From the NCBI GenBank assembly GCA_910589415.1, contig OU342636.1, forward strand, positions 42,733,735-42,797,734: a stretch of DNA of 64,000 nt, in the 5' to 3' direction. Under the pieces are notes generated by a model, which was not told the origin of the DNA, searched no databases, and saw only the letters and a program-made list of their open reading frames with translations. A program made the translations under genes and the position numbers. Shown piece after piece: positions 44,935-57,300 of this stretch. Source of the DNA: Malachius bipustulatus (lineage: Eukaryota; Arthropoda; Insecta; Coleoptera; Melyridae). Each line of letters starts with the position of its first letter. Positions within the stretch are counted from its first letter, which is position 1.

Positions 44935-46080
44935 TCTAGGGCTGCATGGGACCTCATTACACAAAAATATTTAAAGAAAGGCGTGTCAAGCCTTGATAAA
45001 TGTGGTCAAAGGTCATCTGACGGAAAGGCAAAAAGACTATAAGAGAGAAAGTGGAAAGTGAAGACCGGGGGAGGAAGACACCTCCTCAAGGATCAGTTTT
45101 GGGTCCCCTTTATATCACGTCCAATACGATGACGTGATGGAAGTTTCGGTTCCAGATATTGTGCTAAAAGCTACAATGCTATATGCAGATGCTACAATGC
45201 TATATGCAGATGATCTGAGCGTAATCGTCTAAGCATTTTTTCACTCCTTCCAGATGCGGAGGAAAATAAACTGGTAATATATAGCTATGGAAAAAAAACT
45301 GGGCAAAGGCTGGTTTTCGAAATTGATAAATTAATGTCGGTGTTTATAACTCCTCTACTGTTTCATACCTTTGGGGTCACGGTTGACTCTTCCTAGGCTT
45401 ACTTTCTCTAATCAGGCATATAAGCCATGCTAAAAAGACACGAAAACAATCAGAGAATTATTTAACACCCTCATGCCCAACATATAAGAGGACCTGGTTC
45501 AAACGGGAGAAAATTGCTACATAAGGCACTAGAATCTATAATCTTTTAACAGCTGCTTGTCTGGTTAAGAGTAATGTGAATAAAAAAAAGCAGAAAAGAA
45601 ACAGAGAAGGTAGAAAGACTGAAGGCCCTCCTCATTATAAGTAGTGCCTAATGCACAATCTCGAGGATGGCCGTGAGAAATACTGCCCAAGGAGAGAACT
45701 ACTTTCTGACTGAAGTCAATGAAGATGTTAGGAAGAAAGAGAAAGAAAACTGGTGCAAAAAATGGCAGAGAGACTGGATAAAAGTGAGATATGTGAAGAA
45801 ATGGGTCGCCTTCAAGTATGGGGCAATGAAGGTTACTGTGTAACAGAGTGTTTGTTAAGTCATGGCTGTTTCTAGACAAGCCTGAAACGAATAGGGTAAT
45901 GTGATATTACCCTGTTCGGATGACCGAGGTGCCCGAGAAAAAAGAGAACTAGAGACAAGAATAGATGAGCCCATAAGCAAAGAGAACATGGTATCCAAAA
46001 TGCTCGAAAGAGAGGAGAATTGGAAAACAGAGGCTAGGAGAGACAATCTAACCCTCTCTGGTGTAATCCTTTTTTAGGTC
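44935..46080 (+). pseudogene. Dead LINE: reverse transcriptase palm to C-terminus
   Basis: Frames read 'AAWDLITQKYLKKGVSSL' (about 44940), 'PPQGSVLGPLLY'-like sequence (about 45080-45115), 'LYADD' with the intact catalytic box (45200-45214), 'FGVTVDSS' (about 45370), 'TFSNQAYK', 'DTKTIRELFNTLMPN', and much later 'CVTECLLSHGCF' (about 45838) and 'SKMLEREENW' (about 45990-46025), the usual C-terminal order of R1/LOA-type elements. Stops and frame changes are frequent. A 21-bp unit just before the YADD box is duplicated in frame. The long minus-strand frames at 45565-46046 are antisense shadows. Confidence 0.75.
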
Positions 46081-46551
46081 AGTTCGGGAGTAGGTATCAA
46101 AAAAAAAAAATTAATAAATGATTTTTTTTAGTAGCCATGTCAGGATATTAGCGGCACCCCCGCATCTTGTGTTTATTTATACATTACAATGTATAAATTA
46201 TATACATTTCATTATGAAAATTGATCGGGCGATGGTCGATCTAAGTTGGTAAAAATTTATTTTGACAAAATCAACATTATGGGGATCTATACACCAAACA
46301 TATTCATGCTGGGGTCTCTATCCATGTAATTCTTCATTATTTATTCGACACCTTCTCTTGCATCAGTTTATGTTTCATGGCACTACCAGCATCAAACACA
46401 TTAAAAAAAATTTTGTATTGTGACAATGTTTAAACTTTATGCCAAAAAACAACTATTAGAAGCAGATAATGTTGAGAGGTGTTTAAAAGCAATTGGGGAA
46501 TTTAAAGTTATTTAAGTTGACATGAAATGCCGATATTTCACAGTTTCGCAG
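46081..46551. other. Spacer
   Basis: AT-rich; no gene. Confidence 0.4.
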
Positions 46552-46617
46552 TTACTTTATTATCCCGGAACCTTGAACAGCACTAATGATCAAGTCTAGT
46601 GTTCTTACTCGAGGGAC

Positions 46618-46764
46618 TCGTGGAACAAATGAAAAGCTCTCGGCTCGTTTTCGCTGTTTCATGGCAATCTTGATTCTTTCCTCCTCGTTTAATCCAATTA
46701 AAACTTCACCGACCGCAGAATTTAAGTGGATTATTGCATTCCGCTGAATTATGGACGCCGGCAC
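46618..46764 (-). CDS. Possible internal coding exon, unrecognised
   Basis: The minus-strand frame is open with protein-like content ('GEVLIGLNEEERIKIAMKQR', then 'KRAESFSFVPRVPR') and a donor-like 'ctcga-gtaaga' at about 46617. An acceptor-like 'ccataattcag' precedes 'cggaatgc' near 46743. If the donor is ignored the frame runs on to 46552. Local GC is raised. No domain recognised. It could be one exon of a host gene extending beyond this stretch. Confidence 0.3.
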
Positions 46765-49700
46765 AGAGAAGTGAAGACTTGTTCAAACAGACTCGTTCAA
46801 CGGTCGCGATATTATTCATTCATTCCCTTTCAACTTCCCTTTCACTCGCACACAATTAAATCTGTCCTGCGAATTAGGCCCTCAAACTTCCGGCGAAATT
46901 TACCATCAGCTTTTTAAGCACTCTGTGATTTGATTTTCATTAATTTTATTTGTTATAAGTATGTACCTAGGTACCTTATACCTTCTCAAACTGTTCTGAC
47001 TTATTTTTCTTATGTTTTGTTTTTGAGTTTTCTCAATTAAAAACGAAACCAATATTATTGTTTTATTACAAAAATAGCTGCCAATGAGAAAATCAGCTTT
47101 TAAGGTGTTGAAGTTTACTTCTTCTGTAATTTCATCTCAAAGTACACTCAACATTGTTGTTGAGTCTTTTTCCGATGTGTATTTATGTTACACCCTCAAC
47201 ACTTAATAAAATCCTCAGTATGCTTAACAAAGTAGACAGATAATTAGATAGGTAGGGCCATTTTCCAAAATTTTCCCACCTCGCTGGTACGAATATTGCC
47301 AGTTATAAATTTTTTCTCGCCTCTATTTCTTATGCGTTTTGAAAACCAATTTAATTGTGTTTAACCACCATTTTAACACATATGGCTTCCGTCGTACCAT
47401 TATATCATCTTAAAAAGTCATTTTATATTTAAAATTCATAATAATTTTATTTAAAACCTTTAAAAAAATCTAAACCTAAACCTTTAAGAAAAAATAGATC
47501 TAATCCCAACAATATGAATTATGCTTAATAGGTAATTTATACCTACCAATTACTCTAAATTTATTTCTCAGATCAAGTGTTACATATTATCTGTCCATCT
47601 GTTAAATGACGAACCATTTCCGCAAGTCTGAAAACATATTTACAAGTAAATAGAGAAGAATGATTATAAATTCGATCTTTAATGTTAGCCCCCCGATCTT
47701 AATCTGATTTCATGCACAATTGAATTGCAAGTTTTTTATGTAATGTCCTGCTTCTTCATTTCTATGGGATTAGAGATACAAATATCAGATTTCTGACCAA
47801 ATCCATAGACATTGTGAGCACAACAATGAGTTCTTGAAATTTAGTTAAGATGATCTGATTTTATTTAGAAACTATGCAAGATTACAATACATGAAACGTA
47901 AGAAAAAGTTTTTGCAAGAAATAAATCTCTTTGTAAGAGATTTAAAAATAATCTTTTCTCAGAATACGGTTTTGGAGGTATAGGTATTACAAATTCAATA
48001 TAAGAATGAATATTTTAAGGCAGGTATACAGTTGTTATGTCCCCAAATCGACTTTAAAAGAGGAAAAAGTTTTTTGTTTTTTATTTCTCAGAAAATTTCC
48101 CCCTTGATGATCTGGCCTGCTTGATTTCAAATTCCCAAAACAAAAGTTACTTTTTAGGTAACTCAAACGGTTCTTGAGGTAATATAATTTTTCTTCAATA
48201 ATTAAAAAAACTAAAATTCACATACCTTAATGGATTAATTCAAGTATGCTCAAATTTAACCTCTCAAAAAGCACGAGTTTATATGACAAAAAAAATCAAA
48301 AAAGATAGAAAACTGAAAATTTGCCCAATGGTCAGAACTTTTTGGCGAGTATTTTTTATTTGATTCGATATCATTATCGGTATTGGCGTAATCAAGCTTT
48401 TTTATATACTAATGGGTCAGCCCGTATCTATTGTTACCGTTAATATGAAAAAAAATCACTTTTTTTAATTTAATGAATTAATAGTAGGTACCTATAAAGT
48501 AGTGAACAAAATGTGTACTAATTCTTTTGTTTGAAATTGACGGAATAATACTCGTAGCTGAAATAAAAATCGGTTTTTCATTGGATAAGTATGTGTGTAA
48601 TATAATTTGAAAGAAGCTTCAAAATATAAGTATATAATATAGAAACCCATTTATTGTTGCATTGTACTTTTAATATAGACCCCTAGAACGCATGTTCAGA
48701 AAGGTAACAATTTAAAAGTAACCTACAAAAGATAATCAATCAGTTAATTTGCACTTTAAACGTCAGCACACCTCCTTCTATTTTAATTAATGAAGCCGAA
48801 GCTGACGGGTACGCCCCTGAACCATGTGCAACATGAATGCATGCGAATCGGCATGAGCATAATCTGGCATTATTTATTTAACACAAGGGCAGAGGGTAAA
48901 AGGGGTTGTTTTATCCATCGCGCAGGGGGGCCGACTCTTAGACATGTTCGGTTTACCTTGGTGGTGAAAACTCTCAAATTCCCCAAGGGTTTGGCACCAA
49001 GGATGAAGCTATTGTTGTAAGTCAAAGCAAACCGTTGAGTTAGCTTTATTTTATTCAATTACTCATACCTTTTTAACAGAGGAATATGTTCCCAGATTAA
49101 CTTTAGGAGAGTTTTTTTTATTATTACTTACTTTAATTACTTATTACATATATTAACATATCCCTATTTACTTATATACAGCCTGATTCATTAAGAATAG
49201 TAATCTTAAAAAGACATAATATGGTATTAGCGTGTGAGAGAGGGTGTACAATTTTGAATTTATTTTAGGATTTATGAATAATTTTAAGGGTTTTCATTAT
49301 AGGTAGGTACCTACCTACCTGCTTGTAAATTGACAACTAAGTAAATTAATTTTACACGAGAAAATTTAATATTAAACCGATTTTTACGAAACTCATAAAT
49401 AGCGCTGCAGTTGTACTTCCCCCATTTAAGTATAGGGCGTATTTAAAGATTGGTAAATGGCATAACATGTATATGGGCAAATTGGGCGGATTTTATATTT
49501 CTGAACTTTCACCTATCTAATTGTACATACCTACATATCTCAAAAACTGTTGTCATTATAGTATTTTACCTACCAAACCTTTTGTCTTTTTTGTACTAGA
49601 AATGTCTAGCTTTTGTAAAAATATGTCAAATCCAAAAAATTTCCAATGGCGTAAAAATTGGGGGTGGAGGGTAAAAAGTTGGACGCACTATCTACCGTAC

Positions 49701-50600
49701 GTCCCCTGGTTCAAATTACACAGAGGTAGGTAATTATTGCTGTTAAATTAGGCTAATTATTAGAATAACAACACAGGTATTCAAAGAAATGTCATTTTTT
49801 GGTACATTGAACGCCCTGGTAACTTCGTTATTAATACTCAATTTAGAGGTTAGGTTCGTCAAGACTTTTTGTCTTCAAATTAAGTTTAAAACAAACCTTA
49901 GAAGTTTGTCTCCTTTATTTTGGGACAGCCTGTAGATCCCTTGATTCGAAAATAGCACTTAAAAAAATCGTCTGCCTGTCTAGGAGCGGAACCTGCGGCC
50001 AAACGAGACTGACCCGATTTCGACGCAAGAACATGTAAATAATTGCAAAATCATGAGACCTCGAGGTTGGAATAAAAAATTTTCCGTAAATGGTTGACGA
50101 CGAAAAATAGGATAAAAAATTTGCCAAACGATTTGGAAATATTTATTAGATTTCCACTCCATGGGCTCCTATATAATATTATAGACGTCAATCAGGGATA
50201 TTATTCGTATCACAATAAAACATGTTACTAATTTGATGTTTTTCATCATAAAATGCTGTTTTTCTCAAAAACAGTTCACGTTAAAGTGTAAAGCACCTTT
50301 TTTATGCAGAAAGCATTCACATGCAGTGTAAAATGTGCTTTCACGGTGTTAATTTTTCCAGTGTAGTAGAAATTAGAGGCAAATAATTTCAAGCAACCCT
50401 AAAATGTCCGTCACTGCCATATGGAAAGAACGAAAGAAGTTTACGTAGCGCTCAAAAAGTAAATAATATTAACCATAAGATGACGTGTAAAAAAGCTCAG
50501 TTATATACCGGGTGGCTAACTACAAAATAGTTTCCGTGTTAACGAAATTAATTGTTACCTATATTGTTATGGGGGTGGTGGCGTGAGAGAATAAAGATAG
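46765..50600. other. AT-rich spacer, no gene recognised
   Basis: There are only short open frames without motifs (for example 48790-49020 + and 48870-49058 -, which overlap on opposite strands, and 49521-49733 +). A 'aggtaggtacctacctacct' palindromic microsatellite lies at 49301-49321. 'gggacagcctgtag' near 49921 resembles a degenerate MITE end. Confidence 0.45.
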
Positions 50601-50614
50601 TTGCTCTATAATAT

Positions 50615-50910
50615 TCCGCGAGACCTTAAAATTGCAGATCAAGGGAAAATTTGAAATTTTGAAAAAGTAGATAATTTTTCTCGCACCACCAAGTTAGGTG
50701 GTTTTTACGCTGTCACCTGTACTCTCTTCCATTCGCTACTTCACGCGCGTCTCATTTCCTCTCTTTCTAGTTATATCGCTTTAGGTACGTAGGTACGATG
50801 TCCGCTAGGTGATATCGCAGTCGCTGACTAGCGACTGACTTAAATTCCGTGAAATTAAATCTATCGTTTGGAGAAGGTTGTTAACAATTGTTGCTCGATA
50901 AAGTAATCTT
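50615..50910 (+). repeat. Second copy of the intron-2 repeat
   Basis: Same family and orientation as 2400-2700, with an extra stretch around 50645-50720 ('ccaccaagttaggtgg' is a small hairpin). It adjoins, but does not overlap, the foldback at 50991. Confidence 0.75.
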
Positions 50911-50990
50911 TATTTTGACGTTAAAATACGCGTAGATAGACTTTAACGCCGCTAATTCGTTAGTTACATTGATTTAAAGTATTGTCATTA

Positions 50991-51277
50991 AACTTATGGC
51001 TTGTCCACTGAGTGTTGTCCGGTGAGATGCCACACTGATCCTGACTATAAACGATTTAATTTTTTATTTTTTAATTCGTACTAATTCTAATTATTATAAT
51101 TGTACGAATCAAATCAATTATTGTATTATAATATTTATATTATAATAATAATAAATATTATAATTATAATATAAATCAATAGTATTATAATTTTACGAAT
51201 TAAAACATAAAAAATCAAATCGTTTATAGTCAGGATCAGTGTGGAAACTCACCGGACAACACTCAGTGGACAATCCA
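50991..51277. mobile_element. Foldback MITE with target-site duplication, about 287 bp
   Basis: Inverted ends of about 57 bp ('ttgtccactgagtgttgtcc' onwards, at 51001 and mirrored to 51273) with about three mismatches. 'tattgtcatta' occurs at 50980-50990 and 51278-51288, an 11-bp direct repeat consistent with a Mutator-like target duplication, although the left boundary leaves a few unmatched bases. The core is almost pure A/T and itself palindromic. Another half-end lies at 30511-30555. Confidence 0.8.
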
Positions 51278-51369
51278 TATTGTCATTAATATTAATTAGG
51301 TAAGTATATCAATAATGAGAAGAAATTATTAGTACACATCATGCACAGTTAAATCTCAAGTGGAATATT

Positions 51370-52150
51370 CAGTAGAAAAAAGCGTATTCATTTTTTTATA
51401 CCGGAAATAGTCTCCGAAGAGCTAGAGACTTATTCTCGATACGATTCGAAGATAAACCGATTCCATCAATTTCAACAATCCCAAATTATGTAAATAAATT
51501 CGAAAATACAGCAAGTGTTGGGGCTGAAAAACCCAAAGGTTTTATAAATTTTATAAATCTGCTCAATGGTAGGAATAACAATAGATGTTTTAGGTAATCA
51601 AATTAGAATAGATTAAAGTTAATAAATAATAATATTAGTGCAAAATCAATTATCGCGCGCACTTGAATGTAATGCAATTCGCGGATTGGTTTTGAAAATT
51701 TTACACAAACAAAAACACCATCCCTATAAAGCTCAATGCCACCAAGAGATATTTCCTATTGACGAAGAAATCCGAAATTCGTTCTGTGAAACCATGAAGG
51801 AAAACAGAAAAATGACATATTCAAACCTCTTTCCCAAAATATGTTTCTCATCAGATGAAATCGTTTACATTAAACAACGAACCAAACACACATAAAAACA
51901 GATATTGGTGCCAGGAGAATCCCAGAATTAATTTAACAACTAGGACACATTACCGCGAGAAAATTTATGTTTGGGCCGGTATTTTCAATAAAAGTATCAT
52001 TGAGCTTATCGAATTAGAAGGAATTAAATTCGCAGTCATATTATTTAGAACTTTTGATTAATAACACAGGTTATGCATGCTAGAGAAGAAGTAACGCCTG
52101 AAGATCAGGAGATCTGGTTCCAGCATGATTTTGGATTGGAAGTAGTGATT
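51370..52150 (+). pseudogene. Dead Tc1/mariner-like transposase (helix-turn-helix to second Asp)
   Basis: In order: 'ARDLFSIRFEDKPIPSIS' and 'KFENTASVGAEKPKG' (51425-51540; the N-terminal HTH and linker of insect mariner-like transposases), 'KQKHHPYKAQCHQE' (about 51705), 'FSSDE' with the first catalytic Asp (about 51845), 'HYREKIYVWAGIFNKSIIE' (about 51950), and 'WFQHDFG' with the second catalytic Asp (about 52120). Stops, a frame change after FSSDE and a decayed stretch between 51545 and 51640 inactivate it. The third acidic residue and the 3' end are missing. Confidence 0.8.
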
Positions 52151-54257
52151 ATATCTGAAAATTTTGAAATTTTTAAATTAAAATTAAAGCCTGGCTGCAT
52201 AATTTTATCTTCATTATATTTAATAATAAATTGAAACATTCATGGATCCAGATACCCGTATAATAAGTAAATTTAACAAAAACGATCTTTATGTGAATTA
52301 AAAGATAAAACTGACGAGAAGGTGATATTAAAAAGTAATAATTGAAAGTTTTTTTGGTTTTACCGGACAGTTTCTTTAAATTTTCAAATAACGCCAAATT
52401 ATGAATTTTATATTCCAGCCTTTGGTATACAGTAGTTCACTTTATATCGAATACCTAAAATTACAAAAAATACATAGGTAGGTTATATTTAGTATTTAGA
52501 AGCATATTATTTTCCTAAAAAAGTACTTATCTACTGAATTCTCTATTGGGAAGATTTTGTGTCTCGTTTTCCATTATGTCATATTATAATAGGGAGGGCT
52601 CAGTTCAGCAGGGCTTGCCGATTCTTTAGATGGGCGCTCAAAGGCAGCATATTAGCTGTCTAAGTACATGATAATAGAGGATCCTGTTACTTAAAAACTA
52701 ATACGATCTCTCACTCTTATTTCATTATACGTCACTCCTACTTTGCAGGAGTAAAGGTATTATATTCATCATGCATGAAAGGTTATTTGAAAATTATATC
52801 CTGTAGAACAATTTTACTGACACTTCCGGAGAAAAAAAGAAGATATTTTATCTTAAATTCCATTTATGTGAATGTAACGTAAATTTATGTTCTTTCAATT
52901 TATTAATAACAAGAAAAAGTCCATCAGGAGCATATTGGTTGGCAATAAAAAAAAAGGACAATTAGGTGTGCCGTTGTATGCAGAATAATTTCCTGTACTT
53001 TTTTAAAGAAAAGTTAAACATTGCCATGAGAAAAACAAAGATTGACTATCATTTCTTCGAAACTAGTAGGTGTAAAAACAATCAACAAAGTAATAACACT
53101 AATAATAAATGCAGAATGTCAAACAAGAACTTATTATTATATTTATATTTATTATGTTTATGTATTTTATTTAATTAAAATAATGATTTTTGACTTTATT
53201 AATTGATTTCTACCGATTTATGGAAGAAAAATCGATTTTTTTTGCCACTTTACTACCAAATCACAGTTTTTTTTTATCGCTGATGACCTAATGAAAAAAA
53301 AAACTGATTATGCCATTCTGTGGTCCTATATTTTACATTTGACTTGGTGTTGTATGTATAATATAATAAGTATTAATATTATTATTATTGTGTTCCATAT
53401 CAATATAAGACTGTTAGTATTTGGACCCTCCTTGGAACAGACAACATATTGTAGGATAGGGTCATTAAGAAAATACCACCTACATTTCAGTTTCTCAGAG
53501 AAAAAGCTTCAAGCTTCATTGTCACCGTCAAATCAAGAAAGGGCGAAACTGAAACAGAATGGTCTTCAACCTTGCAAATTGTGTTAAATAGGTGAAGTAT
53601 TTACGATCTATAATTAATTATTTTATGCTTTAAACAGAGGGTGGTTAGTTCTTGGTCAAATTCTAACCATCTCCAGCCTGCTTCCAATTGTAACTAAATG
53701 GTTCGATCTTATCCTCAAAAGCTCTCCCGCTGAGAACTTTGTGGTATAATTATGTGCGTGTCAAATTTCAACTTTTAGCTGAAAATTTAAGCTTTTTTGT
53801 TCTGTTAGTAACTAACATGTATAAAGTCTCTACTTTTTCTTTATAGACACTTACCCGATCGTTTTCTTATATATATATATATATATATATCATCAAGTTA
53901 AAGTTGTTCAAGAAAAACAATTTTGTAGTTTATTTTTTATTTTAGTCAAGTCGCTAAATAAAAAAAAAACACCAGAAGTAAAGAAAAAATTTTCGGGTTT
54001 AAGATTTTTTCCAGGAACAATTATTGGTGGAGGTATCATAAAACGTAATAACCTGAGCTCTGGAGGGATGCAGCTGCCGTCCCTCCTTAAAAACCTATTA
54101 TGTTGTGAAAAAACTTTATTAAGTATTTCGCTAACGCAGTTCGTTAACCGTTGAAGATATAAAAAAATTGCCCATTTAGGTACTAGGTATAAAATTATTA
54201 TAAAATTGCCTAAAAAAGTACTTTTGTAATTTTTTTTTACCTATATGCCACAGTTAA
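52151..54257. other. AT-rich spacer
   Basis: No gene recognised; only short AT-driven open frames. A (TA)n microsatellite is listed separately. Confidence 0.45.
53868..53892. repeat. (TA)n microsatellite
   Basis: A run of about twelve TA units. Confidence 0.9.
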
Positions 54258-54605
54258 TTACAGTCTTTTGCTTTTGGTTTTCCTCTTTTGTCAATTGCTT
54301 TTTCTTATTTGTCAAATGATTTTCTTATTTTTCTATCTATCAACGATTGTAGTCATTGATTTATCAATCAATTTCCTTTTATATCAAATCAGTTTCACTT
54401 TATGTCAATTGCTTTTCCTATTTACGTGCAGTGACAGTATCATAATATTGGAAAAGCATTTGATATAAAAGGAATCTCATTTAACAAAAGAGGAATTTCA
54501 ATTGAAAAATCACGCACTGACGTTTCATAAATGGGAAAAGCATTTGACAAATTAGGAACAGCAATTTACAAAAGACGAAAACCAAAAGCAAAACACTGTA
54601 ATTTT
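54258..54605. mobile_element. Foldback made of short repeated words
   Basis: The left end 'tacagtcttttgcttttggt' matches the reverse complement of the right end. Both arms are themselves loose tandem repeats of a roughly 20-bp word like 'tcaaatgcttttcctatttg'. Open frames on both strands (54268-54468 +, 54481-54672 -) are rich in Leu/Phe only because of this. Confidence 0.75.
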
Positions 54606-54824
54606 TCAATTCAACCAAATGAATTTCAAAAAACTTATGAGAAGAGTGTCTGCAAAATTGCATAGTCATCAATAAAACTTGTTGAAATAATTATTTTTTT
54701 AATTTGAGTTCGACTTTCAGTTTCAATCTCGGAGTTTTGAGATTGAAACTTAAAATTTTTGAATTACAAAGTAAAAATTTTTAAATTTTTTTTCAAAATT
54801 TTTATTTTGAATTTCAAACTTTTG

Positions 54825-55322
54825 GTGGTATCCGAGATTAAAATTGAGGAATTGCACAGCGTTGCCAGGTTTGTACTGAATTTACGACATGACCGATTTT
54901 TACTGAATAAAGATCACCAGAAACTGACCATGCAGAACCTGATTGGTCATTATTAAGTTTTTTTTTTCCCGAAATTTCAAGAAAATTGGAAAAAAAGAAA
55001 AGTAAAATATAAAATATAAGTAGACAGTTATAGAATATAAAGGAAAAGCCGCACGGGTATAGTACCTAAATTTCAGGGGAGAGGCAACCTAACAACGACG
55101 AATTACTTTACTTATCAGATTCTGGTCAGTTTCTGGTGATCTTCTTTATTCGGTAAAAATCGGTACATGTCGTAAAATCAGTACAACCAAATCCAGAAAA
55201 AAACCTATTAAAAAATATACCTAATATTTTAAAAATGCAGCTTTTAAATCATCAGGCAACACAGGACTCTATAACCTGTTGAGTGACATGATGCGCATTA
55301 TTTTTATAAACTCGGATACCAC
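54825..55322. mobile_element. Foldback element, about 498 bp
   Basis: 'gtggtatccgag' at 54825 and 'ctcggataccac' at 55311 are the inverted ends. The inner arms share 'gatcaccagaaactgacc' and 'aaaatcggt-catgtcgtaaa' in inverted order. No coding potential. Confidence 0.75.
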
Positions 55323-55349
55323 TTCTCTAGGATTGCCAAATTTTGAGTT

Positions 55350-56437
55350 TGTAACGTACACCTTGTACGTACCGGCTAATTGCCAGCAACGCGGAGACAA
55401 CGGCGGGCGCGCGCAGTGAGTGAGTGATGGTGGCGTTTAGTGCACGGCCGACTGGAGGCCTCGAGTTCGTCGACTTCGGCCGTCGAGTCTCGTCGACCTC
55501 GACTGTCGAGTTGAAATCTGCGAATACCTGCGTCTTCACCTTCTTTTCACTTCTGGAATTCGCTCAGGAAGGTCAACGCAAATACCTGTCGCGAAAATAG
55601 ACGTAATGGCGTCTTGAACTTACCGTTCATTATTATAAACATCACACACGTTTTTGGCTTGGTGAGTGTCGTAAAATGATTTTCTTATGTTGGAATTATA
55701 CAGCTCATATTTTGTTGATACAATATGCTATTTTTAATTACAGCTTTTATATCCGATCGAGTTTCGCTTCGCTTGTAAAATTTCGCCGATCACATTTTGA
55801 TCTCATCTCATCTTGAGGACGGGACATAATTTTATGTACCCTTGGCAAGCAGACTCGATCGGACCGTTCATTAATGCAAGAGTGTCTCTGATACATAATG
55901 TAATTGCAGCTTTTTCCTGGAGGCCACTGCTTTTTCCGTATACCAAGAAGAATTTTACGTACCCAGGCAGATTGAGGCAGATTTTTCTGTACCAACCTTG
56001 CTTTTTTTGTACCGACGCCACTCTTTCCTGCGAAGTCCACCTTTCGAACCAAAGCAAGTTCCTGGAGCCTAGCCTGAAGATCCAGTCCACTACCAACTGG
56101 ACTTGTACCTAGCACTGAAGGGCACCTGACCCGAAGATCGTCATCCTCGTACTGGAGAACCATACGAAGATAAGTGCCCTTGTGAACCATCCATATCCGA
56201 TCCATTCATTCGCCTAGCACCGCACGCTCTTGTTTTTTTATTATCTGTTAACCGTGCTCAAGAGTCTGTGATAACATCTGTGATTTTACTTTAATAAAGA
56301 GTACCTGTTGTTCTGCTGACCTGCTTGTTATTGTTGACCCTCTTAGACTAGCGACTCAACCTACGACCTTTGTTTTTTTTTCGTCTCATGCTCTCCGCGA
56401 CTATTTTTCCCCTCTAAGGGTTAAATAGTTCGTTTCA
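55350..56437 (+). mobile_element. Solo LTR of an LTR retrotransposon, 1,088 bp
   Basis: It starts TGTAACGTAC and ends GTTTCA. 'agtt' flanks both sides (55346-55349 and 56438-56441), a 4-bp target duplication. It is collinear with 60659-61684, including GC-rich 'gacggcgggcgcgcgcagtg'-like sequence, 'ttggcttggtgagtgtcgta', 'ttgaggacgggacataattt', an AATAAA near 56293 and the last 70 bp. No internal domain is present, as expected after LTR-LTR recombination. The Ty3/gypsy-like class is inferred from the 4-bp duplication and from the priming site of the other copy. Confidence 0.85.
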
Positions 56438-56914
56438 AGTTTAAAGTCAAAATTTTGAGAAAAAGATTCAAAATATTTTACTTTGCAAAATTTGAGATTG
56501 AAACTCAAAACAATGAGTTTTAAAAGTCGAAATATTAAAGAAAATATTTTGTGTTGTGGCATAATACGCTGTCGTACTTAGCACGCCAGCCTAAATTAAA
56601 AGGATCCTCAATAAATAAACCGATGGACCTTTTGGTAAAAAGGTAATTTTGCTTCACATCACTAAACCTGGTGGTGTGAATTGCCGCAAAAAGGGATATT
56701 ATTAGAATATTAGAGAAGAAACAGGATTAACATTGGGAGAAGAGAATAACACTAACACTACTTATACCTACTTATAATGAGAAACACATCAGTGTTCCTT
56801 ATAGGGACTCAATCCCTAGGAAATGCAGATTTTGGTAAGAAGTTCGTAACTCATTTGAGTAACAAAAAGGAATCAACAAATGAGTCCAACAAGTACAATC
56901 TCAAACAGCATATC
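56438..56914. other. Spacer
   Basis: 'gagattgaaactcaaaac' and 'caaaattttgag' echo sequence at 54690-54800, so the LTR interrupts decayed repeat. No gene. Confidence 0.45.
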
Positions 56915-57300
56915 ATAAAATGGTATACAGACTGATCAAAAAGCATCCAAGGAACAAGTGCAAGAGTCTTTGGACCTGGCGCGAAATCTTTTGAGCCGTT
57001 TACCTAAAGATGCGGTCAATTTAAGATATACATAAACAGGAATAATTATAAAAATCAAGCAATCACTATCTTAACGGACAACTAAGCTGCCATTAATGTA
57101 CTGCATGAGCTCTTAAATCATCACTTCAAAAATGTAGTGGGGATGCCTAGTGAAGTTAAATAAATTAGGCAAAGGAAGCAAAGTAGCTCCATTAGATGCT
57201 AGGACACATATGTGTTAGAATGCGACGAAGAAGCCTATAATTTAAGAAACTCAAAGGGCAAATCTCTGGAAAGACCTCCCAGGGTTAAGACAGACCAAAT
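56915..57300 (+). pseudogene. LINE RNase H domain relic
   Basis: 'KWYTD', then a stop where Gly is expected, then 'SKSIQGTSARVFGPGA' matches the first catalytic block of LINE RNase H (YTDGSKxxxGxGAGVxGPG). Further on, 'ITILTDN-AAINVLHELL' matches the SDSQAAI block (stop in place of Gln), and 'DTYVLECDEEAYNL' corresponds to the later GHxGIxGNExAD block. It is inactivated by several stops. Confidence 0.7.

Noticed and set aside
45565..46046. Two long minus-strand frames rich in Ser and Phe
   Set aside because: They are antisense to the decayed LINE C-terminal region on the plus strand.
55747..56205. 152-codon minus-strand frame and two overlapping frames
   Set aside because: All lie inside the solo LTR; the second LTR copy does not keep the frame open, so no protein is supported.
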